From Rickettsiella endosymbiont of Dermanyssus gallinae (GTDB lineage Bacteria > Pseudomonadota > Gammaproteobacteria > Diplorickettsiales > Diplorickettsiaceae): a DNA stretch of 64,000 bases. Shown here piece by piece: positions 7,939 to 17,700 of the stretch (position 1 is its first letter; each line of letters starts with the position of its first letter). Position numbers and translations under genes: made by a program. The DNA is taken from contig NZ_CP079094.1 of assembly GCF_019285595.1 (NCBI RefSeq), forward strand, positions 1,247,001-1,311,000. The letters run 5' to 3'. The notes below the pieces were generated by a model. That model searched no databases, had not been told where the DNA came from, and worked only from the letters and a program-made list of their open reading frames with translations.

Positions 7939-8562
7939 TCAGGGTAAATTCACTTCTTCTCTTTCTTTTTTTGTTAACAATGCTTTCGATATTATTATTT
8001 TTAATAACTCTATTTCAAACAAAGTAACATTTTCAAAATCAATATTGTCTTTGTTTTCAATAAATAAAGGGTTAATTTCTGCTTCTATTTCTTTAATATA
8101 CCATTTATGAATCTTAGAATATAAGCCCATTATAGTATCTATATTTTCAAATATTATAATAGGTTTTCGATCATCTACAATGATATTAAACAATTCATGC
8201 CCTACATCATTTCTAACAAGAGAAAGTCGTTCAATTTCATTTACTTCCTCACTGGTTATCGCATCAAGATCACTAAAAAAATGTAATGCGCCTCGAAAAG
8301 TACTATCTTTATGTTGAGCTTTATTTTTCCTTTTTCCAAAATTTTTTATTATTTCTTTAAATTCAGCGCCTCGCTTCCGAACAAAGGAACTTGTGTTGTA
8401 TTCAGGATCTGAAAAAAATTCATCCACCGTAGATACAACATATTTCTTAAAGCTCTCAAAAACCATAAGAAATAATCCAGGAATTATAAGCTGTTGCTTA
8501 ATATCTTCATCATCGGATTTTAAAAGATCTGTTATTTTTTTAAATTCGTATTTTGATTCCAT
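7939..8562 (-). CDS. HEPN-like hypothetical protein
   Basis: I do not recognise the 207-residue protein as a named family. It is helical, with charged ends, and contains RNDVGH near residue 118 inside LSLVRNDVGHELF. An R-x4-H motif with Asn after the Arg, in an all-alpha protein, is the signature of HEPN domains, which include metal-independent RNases of toxin and abortive-infection systems. No partner such as a MNT nucleotidyltransferase sits beside it. It is the last gene of a co-directional run, 9 bases after the amino-acid-oxidase-like gene, and converges on virB11. The family call is inference from one motif and helical content; catalytic activity is not shown. Confidence 0.5.
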   Translation of the reverse strand: MESKYEFKKITDLLKSDDEDIKQQLIIPGLFLMVFESFKKYVVSTVDEFFSDPEYNTSSFVRKRGAEFKEIIKNFGKRKNKAQHKDSTFRGALHFFSDLDAITSEEVNEIERLSLVRNDVGHELFNIIVDDRKPIIIFENIDTIMGLYSKIHKWYIKEIEAEINPLFIENKDNIDFENVTLFEIELLKIIISKALLTKKEREEVNLP

Positions 8563-8571
8563 AAAATTAAT

Positions 8572-9591
8572 TTATCGTAAAGTTGGCCTCATACTTGGAG
8601 TAAACGGCTTACAATGCTTCAAAACTTCATCCGCACTACCCCATGAAGCGCTATACCCCGTGCCGCCATGTCCATAGCAATGCACAATAAGTGATTGCTT
8701 ACCATGAGTATTATTTACTTCTTCTCCCTCTATCCGTACTTCAGATCTTCCACAACGAATACCCGTTTTTGAGGTTGCTTCAATACTCTTATCTTTAACG
8801 TAAGGAAAAAAAGCAGAAACTTTTTGAAAAATTGCTTTTTTATCACTCTCTCTTACTGCTCTGTCAGAATCACCTACTTGATAGGTTGTCCCAATGACAC
8901 AATCCTCACTCAAAGGGCGAAAAACAACATAAGCATCCATTGCTTCAACGTTTAGAGAATAACTAGCTCCTAAATCTTGAGGTATTTTTATCGTTTCGGT
9001 CTGGCCTCGAGCTGGATATATCAGAGGATCATGGGTTAGATATTTAGCTTCCCACCCTGCACTATTCACAACAACGTCATATAAATCAGTCAATTCTGTT
9101 AGGGAATCAATTTTTTCTATTTTAAGCTCTCCACCTAATGCTTTAAATTTTTTCAGCATATAGGGTCGATAAATAGTAGGGTCTATAAGAGGATTATGCA
9201 CAAGCACCGAGAAGGGAAATCCTGGTATTTTTGCTTGCTTGGCAGGCGGATCACTAAGATTAACTAATGTTTTAAGGGGTTCTTTTGCCCAAACACTGTT
9301 TATAAAATCTTCTTCCCCTTTAAAATAAAGGATCACTGGAATTTTTTTTACGCCACAAGAAGGTTCAAATTCTATTAATTCATAAAACTTAGTTAAACTT
9401 TCTAAACAATATTTTTGTAACATCGGTTTAGAATTATCAGGTGTATACCATGTAGCAACCGCCGCATCCGAATTTGTTTCCAGTGGGTTATCTTTGGTAA
9501 ACACGGTAACTGAGAAGCCTTCCTGCAGAAGACAAACCGCATTGGTTATTCCAATGATGCCAGCACCCACAACTGCAACTTTATTTTTCAA
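8572..9591 (-). CDS. FAD-dependent D-amino-acid-oxidase-like protein
   Basis: This 339-residue flavoprotein of the DAO superfamily most resembles D-amino-acid or D-aspartate oxidases. The N-terminal Rossmann motif VAVVGAGIIGITNA binds the FAD ADP moiety. GIRCGRSEVRI near residue 275 and the C-terminal GHGGTGYSASWGSA segment near residue 310 are typical of DAAO proteins. Such enzymes oxidatively deaminate D-amino acids to keto acids, ammonia and hydrogen peroxide; the substrate cannot be read from the sequence. It sits between a HAD phosphatase and the HEPN-like gene, downstream of NRPS-linked genes, so action on peptide-derived D-residues is possible but speculative. No signal peptide is visible. 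Confidence 0.82.
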   Translation of the reverse strand: MKNKVAVVGAGIIGITNAVCLLQEGFSVTVFTKDNPLETNSDAAVATWYTPDNSKPMLQKYCLESLTKFYELIEFEPSCGVKKIPVILYFKGEEDFINSVWAKEPLKTLVNLSDPPAKQAKIPGFPFSVLVHNPLIDPTIYRPYMLKKFKALGGELKIEKIDSLTELTDLYDVVVNSAGWEAKYLTHDPLIYPARGQTETIKIPQDLGASYSLNVEAMDAYVVFRPLSEDCVIGTTYQVGDSDRAVRESDKKAIFQKVSAFFPYVKDKSIEATSKTGIRCGRSEVRIEGEEVNNTHGKQSLIVHCYGHGGTGYSASWGSADEVLKHCKPFTPSMRPTLR

Positions 9592-9635
9592 AAAAACTTC
9601 CTATTACATAAAGAATATATGGTACGCATTTTTCA

Positions 9636-10292
9636 CTAAGTGCTCTCGCCTGCACAAGGGAAGTTATTAGCTGTACTATAAACTCTTAATTGTTCAATAC
9701 AATTTTCTGCATCAAAAAAATGTATTCCTAATATCCCCAACTCATTAGCAGCCTGTACATTTTTAAAACTATCATCTAAAAATATAGTTTTGGCAGGATC
9801 AAGAGAATTTTTATTGAGCATATGCTCATAAACAGCTAGATCGGGTTTAATCATTTTGACATGAGAAGAGACTGTAATATGCTTAAATTTTTTCCAAAAT
9901 TCATACTTATTAAATAAATAGCTAAATGTGTAATCTGGCATATTAGTTAAAGCGTACAAGCTAAAACCTACCTCTTCAAAACTATCTAATAATTCCAAGC
10001 TTTTCGGGAAAGGTACTAAAGACTCTTTAGCAACTTCCAATAATCTACGCATCTCTTCAACTGATTTTCCTAACCTAGTAGAAAATATCAAACAAAGTTC
10101 ATCAAGTTGAATTTCCCCCTTATCGAATTTCAGCCACTCAGGTGATCCAAATGTTTTATCTATATAATATTGAAAGTTTGTTGAAACTCCCCAGGCATTT
10201 TTTAGTATCTCCTCAGGCTTCCACTCTAAAACGACATTTCCTATATCAAATACGATATTTTCATAGGGAGATAATGGAAAATCAATCTGCAT
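9636..10292 (-). CDS. HAD-superfamily hydrolase (subfamily IA)
   Basis: This 218-residue cytosolic phosphatase-like protein has motif I as FDIGNVVLEW near residue 15, a variant seen in YihX-like glucose-1-phosphatases and haloacid-dehalogenase-like enzymes. Motif II is LTNMP near residue 115, motif III is the Lys of MIKPDLAVYE near residue 147 and motif IV is IFLDDSFKNV near residue 170. A helical cap of the IA type lies between motifs I and II. The gene is separated by 44 bases from the oxidase gene and belongs to the same leftward run. Substrate unknown. Confidence 0.85.
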   Translation of the reverse strand: MQIDFPLSPYENIVFDIGNVVLEWKPEEILKNAWGVSTNFQYYIDKTFGSPEWLKFDKGEIQLDELCLIFSTRLGKSVEEMRRLLEVAKESLVPFPKSLELLDSFEEVGFSLYALTNMPDYTFSYLFNKYEFWKKFKHITVSSHVKMIKPDLAVYEHMLNKNSLDPAKTIFLDDSFKNVQAANELGILGIHFFDAENCIEQLRVYSTANNFPCAGEST

Positions 10293-10349
10293 ACTATACG
10301 TCCTGTTTCGTATTAAATTTTTTTACTAAATTTATCATCTTCACACATT

Positions 10350-11426
10350 TTATCGAGATATTGACTTTAAATAACCCTGTTCCCGCAACACTTTTTTAAT
10401 AAATGCACCTTTTTTATCCGTATATGCCTCGCGATCAGCCGAATGAGCGCCTGACAATTTCATTTTAAGCGCTTCATATTCAAGCCTAATTTTCTGATCA
10501 CGTCTTAAGATATCTCTAAATAAAATTCTATGTTCCATTTTTCCGCTACTGTTCTCGATAATATGAACATGATGGGTTCTTTTTGATCCAAAGGGCGGCA
10601 TGCCCTTAAAAAATCTCAAATGAGATTTGCTGGGGTTCTCAGCCCAAAAAACATAAGCTAATGTCTCAAGTGGTTTAATCCATTGCTTAGCTTCTTCTAT
10701 CGATTTTACAGCAATAAAAATATCAATCACTGGCTTGCTTGCAAGCCCTGGTACAGCCGTGCTGCCTAAATGCTCTATTGAAACATATGATAATTGACTT
10801 GAAATTCCTTTAATTGCTTTTATCTCAGCTTCAGCTAGTTTAGGCCAATTAGAATGGTACGGTTCAATAATAATATTATCTTTCGCATCCAATTGTTCGG
10901 CTTTTGCTGAGCCGGTCTTATAATCGATCATCTGGATAAAAGAACTTTTTCCATTGACATAATTTTCTATATCTTCAGAAAATACGTCGGCTAATGACTG
11001 TTTTAGCAGCGAATAGGCCTGTGCATAATCTTTATGCGCAATCATGAAATCCCTGAATAATAAATGACGCCTGATTTCAGATGCCCCTTGCTCAAATAAG
11101 TGAATATTATGGGTTCTTTTAGTTTTAGACTTCCAATAAAAACGACGGCCAGGATTACCGTATTCTCCCATACAAACGTAGCCTAGATTTTCAAATTCAT
11201 GGTTTAATGAATCGACCAAACTAATATCTTTGACGACAGGCAGCATATCAATGATTGGTTTAGCATAAATATTAGGTATGGCTGTGCTACCAATATGATG
11301 AATTTGGACACAGTTTTCTTTCAGAATAGATTTAATGTCCTTGGCAGCATCAGAAAATATTCTTGGCCATTCTGGGTTATATTCTGTTAGTTCAACAAAC
11401 CTTATTTTTTCATTCGGATCAATCAT
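10350..11426 (-). CDS. Tandem GrpB-domain (UPF0157) protein, copy 1
   Basis: The 358-residue protein is made of two GrpB/UPF0157 domains, a nucleotidyltransferase-like fold of about 170 residues usually found alone. The first has HHIGSTAIPNIYAKPIIDMLP near residues 43-62. The second has EHLGSTAVPGLASKPVIDIF near residues 214-233. The two halves have diverged from each other, so the internal duplication is old. A second gene of exactly the same length lies at 50645-51721 and is highly similar. The biochemical role of GrpB proteins is poorly defined. Here the gene sits downstream of the APH(6)-like kinase gene in both copies of the module. Confidence 0.88.
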   Translation of the reverse strand: MIDPNEKIRFVELTEYNPEWPRIFSDAAKDIKSILKENCVQIHHIGSTAIPNIYAKPIIDMLPVVKDISLVDSLNHEFENLGYVCMGEYGNPGRRFYWKSKTKRTHNIHLFEQGASEIRRHLLFRDFMIAHKDYAQAYSLLKQSLADVFSEDIENYVNGKSSFIQMIDYKTGSAKAEQLDAKDNIIIEPYHSNWPKLAEAEIKAIKGISSQLSYVSIEHLGSTAVPGLASKPVIDIFIAVKSIEEAKQWIKPLETLAYVFWAENPSKSHLRFFKGMPPFGSKRTHHVHIIENSSGKMEHRILFRDILRRDQKIRLEYEALKMKLSGAHSADREAYTDKKGAFIKKVLREQGYLKSISR

Positions 11427-11462
11427 GTTTTGAACGTCTAGTTTTGCTATTTATATGCATTT

Positions 11463-12345
11463 TCATACTTTTAATATTTCGGCACACCTTAGAAAAGGTT
11501 GCCAAATTTCACCCTGATCTTCAAATGACCACCAGGCCGCTAATACCGCTTTGCAAAAAGCCCAGCCCAACACACGTGATTTATCAAATCCAGATATCTC
11601 TATGAATTGGTCTAATCGGCGCTTAATAAGGCTTTCATTAATTTCACCCTTCAAGCGAGGGAAAGGAATTTCATATTCGCGTTCACCTATCACCCCTTTA
11701 GGATCAATCGCTAACCAACCATATTTATCTGACAATAAAATATTACCGTAGTGCAAATCCCCATGTAGCAATACCGTAGGCCCCATCGAGGTTAATAACC
11801 TCTTGGCTCATAGCGTCTGCTCGTTCAACTAACTGTTTAGGAAAAGGCCCTGTTCCGACCTGAAAATATTGAAAAAGACGCTGAAATCCTTGAAACCAAT
11901 CGGCTAAGCTAGGAAATAAAGCGGTCTCTTGGCAGGGTCTATGTAGTTTCTGTATAAGCTCCACACTGCTTATTACACGTTGTGTTTCATCAGGAATCTC
12001 TTCTAACAAAGTACCTGGTACCAGCCTTTCCAATAACATAATACCTGCACCTGCTTCTGCACCCAATAATTTTACAGACCCTACTCCATTAAAATGCTGA
12101 AGCGCTGCTACTTCATTCATAAACTCTTTACTAGGAACACCACACTTTAAAATAGCTGGATGACCATTCTCTAAAATAACGTTGGCAACTACATTAAAAC
12201 TGGCGTTATTGAAACAATCTTTAACCGTTAACTGCCACTTTTTAGAATAATAAGACAATAAGTGGGGTAAATTATCTAACCACTCTCTGCCCACTTGCCC
12301 ATAGATACTAAGGATATTTTTTTCCAATTCTTTAGGAAGATACAT
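11463..12345 (-). pseudogene. APH(6)/hydroxyurea-type small-molecule kinase, frameshifted
   Basis: This homologue of the aminoglycoside 6-phosphotransferase / hydroxyurea phosphotransferase family (PF04655) has a kinase-like fold with the catalytic segment LLHGDLHYGN, followed by WLAIDPKGVIGEREYE, and the N-terminal AILKCGVPSKEF lobe. The intact paralogue at 53282-54163 has 882 bases; this one has 883, a one-base insertion around 11780-11800 (the AGCCAAGAGG / TTATTAACC area). The insertion shifts the frame just before the catalytic loop and splits the gene into an N-terminal part (12345 to about 11790) and a C-terminal part (about 11786 to 11463). Inactivation of drug or metabolite phosphorylation by this copy is likely unless the shift is corrected. 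Confidence 0.85.
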
Positions 12346-12357
12346 TGCTTTAATTAT

Positions 12358-14754
12358 CTACTTATCAGACGCTATAATTTTTCTAGCTGCTTCGTTAGTT
12401 TCTTCTACAACTTGAAGTAACGCTTGATAAAGTATTTCGAGCTTCTCAGGTGATTTTGCTTTTAATGCAGCTCCTATTTCTTTGCAAATTTCTTTGCAGA
12501 CTTGTTCTAAGCGACTCGCACCACAGTAACTAGCTCCACCTTTCCATTTATGTGCCAACTTTGCTACACCCTGCCAATCCTTGTCCTGATGATATTGTTT
12601 TAGCTCCACTATTTCTTTTATCAACCCGCTTTCTAGTAATCCCAGCAGCTCATGAAATATTTCTTCACTACCCAGTAGTTTTAACGCCTTCTCTTTATCT
12701 AAAAGAGGCAATGACTGTAAATCATTATTATTGGAGGATTCATCACGATTTGCTTTTAAAGCAGAGGCTTGTGAGTGTGATAGAAACACACTGAGTATTT
12801 CTGAGGCTTTCTCAGGGGTTAATGGTTTGCTATAGATCGCATTCATTCCATTTTCAAGACAACGCTTCTTCTTTTCTTCAACGGTGTGTGCTGTTAATCC
12901 AATAATAGGAACCGATGGATTACTCTGCCATTGTTTTAAACGAATACGACGTGTTACATCACAACCATCTCCATCCGGGAGGCCAATGTCCATCAATATC
13001 AGATCATAATAGTTTTTTTCTACCAAAGTTAACGCTGTTTTCCCATCTGGAGCAATATCCGTTTGGCAGTTAAGCTCTAACAGCGCGCCCTGTGCTACTT
13101 TGGCAGCGATTGGATGGTCTTCAACCACTAACACGCGACTTCCTGTCGTCACAGGCATTTCTTGTAACCCAGGTGCCACAGTCGTTTTTTTAGTGAGTAC
13201 GTGAATACCTTTTGCAAACGATAAAGTCTCTTCTGTTTCATTTTTATCGGTAGGTGGTGATAACGATTCTTGCAAAGGAATGTAACACGTAAAGGTTGAA
13301 CCTTGGTTGGGTTGACTATCAAGCTGAATCTCACCTCCCAAGTCATCAATAAATTGTTTAACCACTGAAAGACCCAAGCCTGTTCCTGGATAAATACCCT
13401 GATACGAGGGCGTTAAGCGTGTAAAGCGAGTATAAATCTCTTGATGCTTATCTCGAGGAATACCCATCCCTGTATCGCTGACACGCAATTCAATGATCAC
13501 TTCACGTTTTTTATTCTCTATTAAACGTGCGCTGACTTTAATTTCACCTTTATCCGTATATTTTAACGCATTGGTCACGAGTTCTAGTGCAATACGTTGT
13601 AGTCGTATGGGATCGCCTAGCAAGTACGGAGGAATATTTTTATCATAATAAAAATGTAAATCAAGATTTTTTACATCAGCCTGCGGCTTGTTTAAGTGTA
13701 CGACCTGTTCTAATATTTTATTTAAGTCAAATTTTTTCCTTAAGAGCGGAATTTCTCCCGTTGCTACCTGTATACTTTCTAATATTTTATTCAGGAATTC
13801 CAATAAAGCATTGCTTGAGTCCACAAGGTCTGTCGCATATTCTTCTACTTTTTTTGGATTATTTGATTGCCTTTGAATCAAATGAGCGCAACCCACGATT
13901 CCCGACAAGGGCGTTCGGATGTCATGACGCATGTTTTCCAGAAACTCAGTTTTTGCCTGATTAGCCGCTTCTGCCTTTTCTTTTTCGGCAACTAAATTTT
14001 CTTCCAATCTTTTTCTTTCCGTAATATCTAAAGAAGTAGCCAAAATACCTATAACTTCTTTCTTAACATTATATAAAGGCGTTTTAATAACTAAGAAGGT
14101 AGCTTTTTTTCCATTAGATAACCTACCTGAGATTTCTAACTCTCTAGGGACTTCACTTTCCATAATCTCACGTTCTGCTTGTAAAATAGTAGGAGCCTCG
14201 TCTTTCCAAGAGAAATCAAAATCTGTCTTGCCTATCACTTCTTTTATAGAAGAAACACCTGCTATTTTAGCAACGTAGCCATTGCACCCTAAATATACGC
14301 CTTCCCTATTCTTCCAATACACACTACCTGGCATCCTAGCCATAATATTTTCTAAATAGGTTTGAGCTTCCTTTTTATATTTTTTTAAGGTTAAAATCTC
14401 TTTTTTTAAAGAAGTAATTTCTGTCACTACCCCCATAATTTTTATTTCATTATCCTTGTTATCCTCTAACTGGACTTCATGAATAAGCAAATGTTTTTTA
14501 ATCCCCTTTTTATGAATAATGCTTTTCTCTAGGACCGTTGTTTGCCCGTCTATTGTTTTAGAAGTATCCTTGTAATGAATCTCATTATTCAAAGTTTCAT
14601 CATTTTTTCCAATAATGATATCACTCGAGCCTATACCTAATAATTGGCAAAAATAAAGATTACAGTCAATATAGAGGTTTTTTTTATCTTTCCAATAAAC
14701 CCCTATAGATAAAAGATCCATCGTTTTCTTATAAGTTTTCTCTTCTTTTAACAT
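12358..14754 (-). CDS. Hybrid sensor histidine kinase (PAS-PAS-HisKA-HATPase-REC-Hpt), copy 1
   Basis: A 798-residue cytoplasmic multi-step phosphorelay protein with no transmembrane helix. Two PAS domains (about 5-115 and 135-250) are followed by a HisKA H-box FLENMRHDIRTP (His about 277). The HATPase domain has an N-box near 395, DTGMGIP near 428 and GTGLGLS near 455. The receiver has MDIGLPDGDG (Asp about 590), and an Hpt domain with AHKWKGG (His about 736) closes the protein. All phospho-residues are present. It lies between the NRPS and the APH(6) gene and is paralogous to 54970-57351; fragments of the same family occur at 22304-22888 and 46105-46570. It may regulate the biosynthetic genes; the signal sensed is unknown. 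Confidence 0.93.
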   Translation of the reverse strand: MLKEEKTYKKTMDLLSIGVYWKDKKNLYIDCNLYFCQLLGIGSSDIIIGKNDETLNNEIHYKDTSKTIDGQTTVLEKSIIHKKGIKKHLLIHEVQLEDNKDNEIKIMGVVTEITSLKKEILTLKKYKKEAQTYLENIMARMPGSVYWKNREGVYLGCNGYVAKIAGVSSIKEVIGKTDFDFSWKDEAPTILQAEREIMESEVPRELEISGRLSNGKKATFLVIKTPLYNVKKEVIGILATSLDITERKRLEENLVAEKEKAEAANQAKTEFLENMRHDIRTPLSGIVGCAHLIQRQSNNPKKVEEYATDLVDSSNALLEFLNKILESIQVATGEIPLLRKKFDLNKILEQVVHLNKPQADVKNLDLHFYYDKNIPPYLLGDPIRLQRIALELVTNALKYTDKGEIKVSARLIENKKREVIIELRVSDTGMGIPRDKHQEIYTRFTRLTPSYQGIYPGTGLGLSVVKQFIDDLGGEIQLDSQPNQGSTFTCYIPLQESLSPPTDKNETEETLSFAKGIHVLTKKTTVAPGLQEMPVTTGSRVLVVEDHPIAAKVAQGALLELNCQTDIAPDGKTALTLVEKNYYDLILMDIGLPDGDGCDVTRRIRLKQWQSNPSVPIIGLTAHTVEEKKKRCLENGMNAIYSKPLTPEKASEILSVFLSHSQASALKANRDESSNNNDLQSLPLLDKEKALKLLGSEEIFHELLGLLESGLIKEIVELKQYHQDKDWQGVAKLAHKWKGGASYCGASRLEQVCKEICKEIGAALKAKSPEKLEILYQALLQVVEETNEAARKIIASDK

Positions 14755-14783
14755 AGGTAATTTCCTAGCCTATAAAAAATATA

Positions 14784-17700
14784 TTAATAATTTGCGCCAT
14801 ACCTTTTAGTCATTTGAGCATGCTCCTGCTGTAATTTAGAATCAGCTCTCAAATAAAAATCCAGTAAAAAGGCAGTCTGGCTAACATAAGGATTTTCTAA
14901 CATAGATTCATGATTTCCATAAACACTGTGTATTTTTAGATCAGCACTATATTTGTCCCAGTAATTAGTTAATGATGCTTGCTCGCCTATTGTTTTATCT
15001 GAACTTTCCTCCGCTTTAAACAAAATAATGGGAAAATTTAGGTTTTTTGGAACTTGATAATTTAAAGATAGATTCATACGATCTGCGCCTAGTTTTATCC
15101 AAAAAGACAAATCTATAATAGGCCCTACTCGAAATAGCTTAGCACTATACTCCTTTCGCTTAGTAGCCTCATATTCTTTAACAAGCGATTCTTTTACTTG
15201 ATGATGTAATTTCTCTTTATTACTTGCCCTAGCCCAGGTATCAAATAAAGCAACAAATTGAACTTCCTCTTTCATTTCTATCAACTGTCGGGCTATTTCA
15301 ATAGCAACCGTACCCCCGAAAGAATGCCCTGCTAGCTTATAAGGCCCCTTAGGTTGGAAATGCTTAATACACTCGATATAGCTGGCCGCCATTTCCTTAA
15401 TACTAGAAAAAATTAATTTTTTGACCCCAATACTGGGATCTTGCAAGGCATAGCAAGCACCATTGAAATTTAATTGCTCTATTAAAGCTTTATAGCAAAA
15501 TACCATTCCGCCTACTGGATGTATTAGAAATAACGGCAATTCATCATTAGACCCTTTTTTTAATGTGACCACTGAACTTATTAAAGAAGGAGAGGTTACT
15601 TCTTTTTCACCCAGTTGTTTTTTCTCAATAACAGTGCCTAATGCTTTAATAGTTGGAAAATCCATTATAACTTTTACAGGAAGATCTAGATTAAACGCTT
15701 CATTTATTTTAGAAATTAATTCAACCGCGCGTAATGACTCCCCACCATTTTCAAAAAAATTATCATCAATACCTAAATTATTAATATTTAGGCAAGACTC
15801 CCATAATAAACATAACTGTTTTTCGGTTTCTGTAGTAGGAGGATTAAATGAATAATTAGCCTTTTCTAAACGCAAGCTTCTTAAAAATTTATCATCAATT
15901 TTTCCATGAGATGTCAATGGCATCTCTTCAATAAAATACCAATTAGCGGGGATCATGTAATCTGGAAGTATTGCTTTAATTTTTTCCTTTACATCACTTA
16001 GAATGCCTTGTTGCAGCTTAATAGTTTGTGGCTGATTTGCATAGGTCGACCAATTTTCTACATTTGATAATTGATCAGAAAAGTGATCTTGTTCAACAAT
16101 ATGTACTAATTCTTCCCCCCTATAAAAAACAATATCAAAACAATGTACGGGATCGTGTTTAGACCAGTTAATAACGGCTCGATAGCCTAATTCTTCAGCT
16201 AAACCGGATAATATTTCTGGATTCTCTGCCGAACTATTCGTTATTTCAGATAATTTATCCTTAGAGAGAGGCAATCTAACATTAGGAATACCTTGAATAG
16301 CTAAATAAGAAGGCGACTCATGTAATAAAGTTTTTTGAATCGTTTCTTGTGTTGTAAATTTTTCACCCCATGCCGTCCAAGATACCCGCAACATTGGAAC
16401 AGACTGAGGCCCTTTTTTACATAGAACGGCATCATAACGAAACTGTGTCAACTCATTAATGTGCCTACCGCGACGGATTTGTGTGATAGCACACTCAAGC
16501 AAGGGATGGCTTTGTGCAAATTTTTCAAAAAAACTGTCTTGAATAAGCAACTCTTCTTCATGCTTGATTTTATCCGCGACACTCCTTTCAGATAGCTTTT
16601 TTTCGGCTCCGGTATTAGACAAAAGAGTAGCGCGATGAAAGTCTTCTAAATGCCTTAAGCTACGAATGTCTCCAATAAATAATTTCCCGCCAGGCTTCAT
16701 ACAAACGATTGATCCTTCTATCACCTGAATCAAATGCTCTATATCAGGAAAATATTGAACCACTGAATTAATAATAATGACATCGTAATCAGATTGCTCT
16801 TTATCATCAAAAACGCCTGCCGCTCTTTGTAACAAACTTACTTTTTCCTGTAAATTTAAGTTCAATCGTACCTTCTCTAAATACTGGATCGCCGCCTCAG
16901 AAAAATCAGTTGCTCTATAAAAGTCACAATAAGGCGCTATACGTGTCATCAATAACCCAGCCCCACAACCAATTTCTAAAACGCGTTTGGGCTTAAGAGA
17001 AAGTATTCTTTCGACGGTCGTATCGATCCATTCCTGCATTTCTTCTTCTAAAAAAGGTTCTCGGGTATACGAACTATTCCAGCCTAAACAATTGAAATTA
17101 AGTGGTTGCGTTGCATCCAAGCGCTGATAAAGCTCTTCATACAACTTAAGCCACTGCTGGGTTTGCTCCTCGGCATGAGAAAGATAGACGGCTTTTTCGA
17201 GAGAATGAGTAGGCTTAGTCACTAAGTAAGCAATAAGATGCTGGTCATATGCCCTTACTACTGCATTAGCAATGGCGGGATGTTTAAGTATCTGCCGTTT
17301 TATTTCATCGAGTTCGATACGAAATCCACGCAATTTTATCTGTTCATCATTAACTCTTCCTAAATATTCCAAGCGTCCATCGGATAACCATCGCGCCATA
17401 TCACCCGTTTTATAAAGACGCTTGTTTTGACCATTCAATGAAATGGTCAAAAAGCTACTCTGATTTAATGCTTCACGTTTTAAGTAGCCTCTTGCTACAC
17501 CCATTCCACCTATATACATCTCTCCAGCAGATCCTATGGGGATAGGCTCTAAATTGGCATCTAACAAATAAATCTCTACATTAGCAATAGGTTTTCCAAT
17601 ACCTAATTTACCACTTGATAAATCTACTTTCTCAATGGAAGCACAGACAGTCGTTTCAGTAGGGCCATAGGCATTAATAACTTGGCAATGCCCACTCCAT

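Larger units (their letters stand above)
10350..14754. repeat. Duplicated module, copy 1 (GrpB, APH(6), hybrid kinase)
   Basis: This block matches 50645-57351 in gene order and closely in protein sequence: a 358-residue tandem GrpB, a 293-residue APH(6)-like kinase (frameshifted here) and a PAS-HisKA-HATPase-REC-Hpt kinase. The second block has two insertions relative to this one, a MATE gene on the opposite strand and a PPTase gene. Each block is followed on the kinase side by an NRPS gene. Confidence 0.85.

Noticed and set aside
12552-12794. Numerous 60-125 residue frames opposite large genes
   Set aside because: They lie antisense to well-supported kinase, NRPS and PKS genes, have no family features and follow the codon structure of the real gene.
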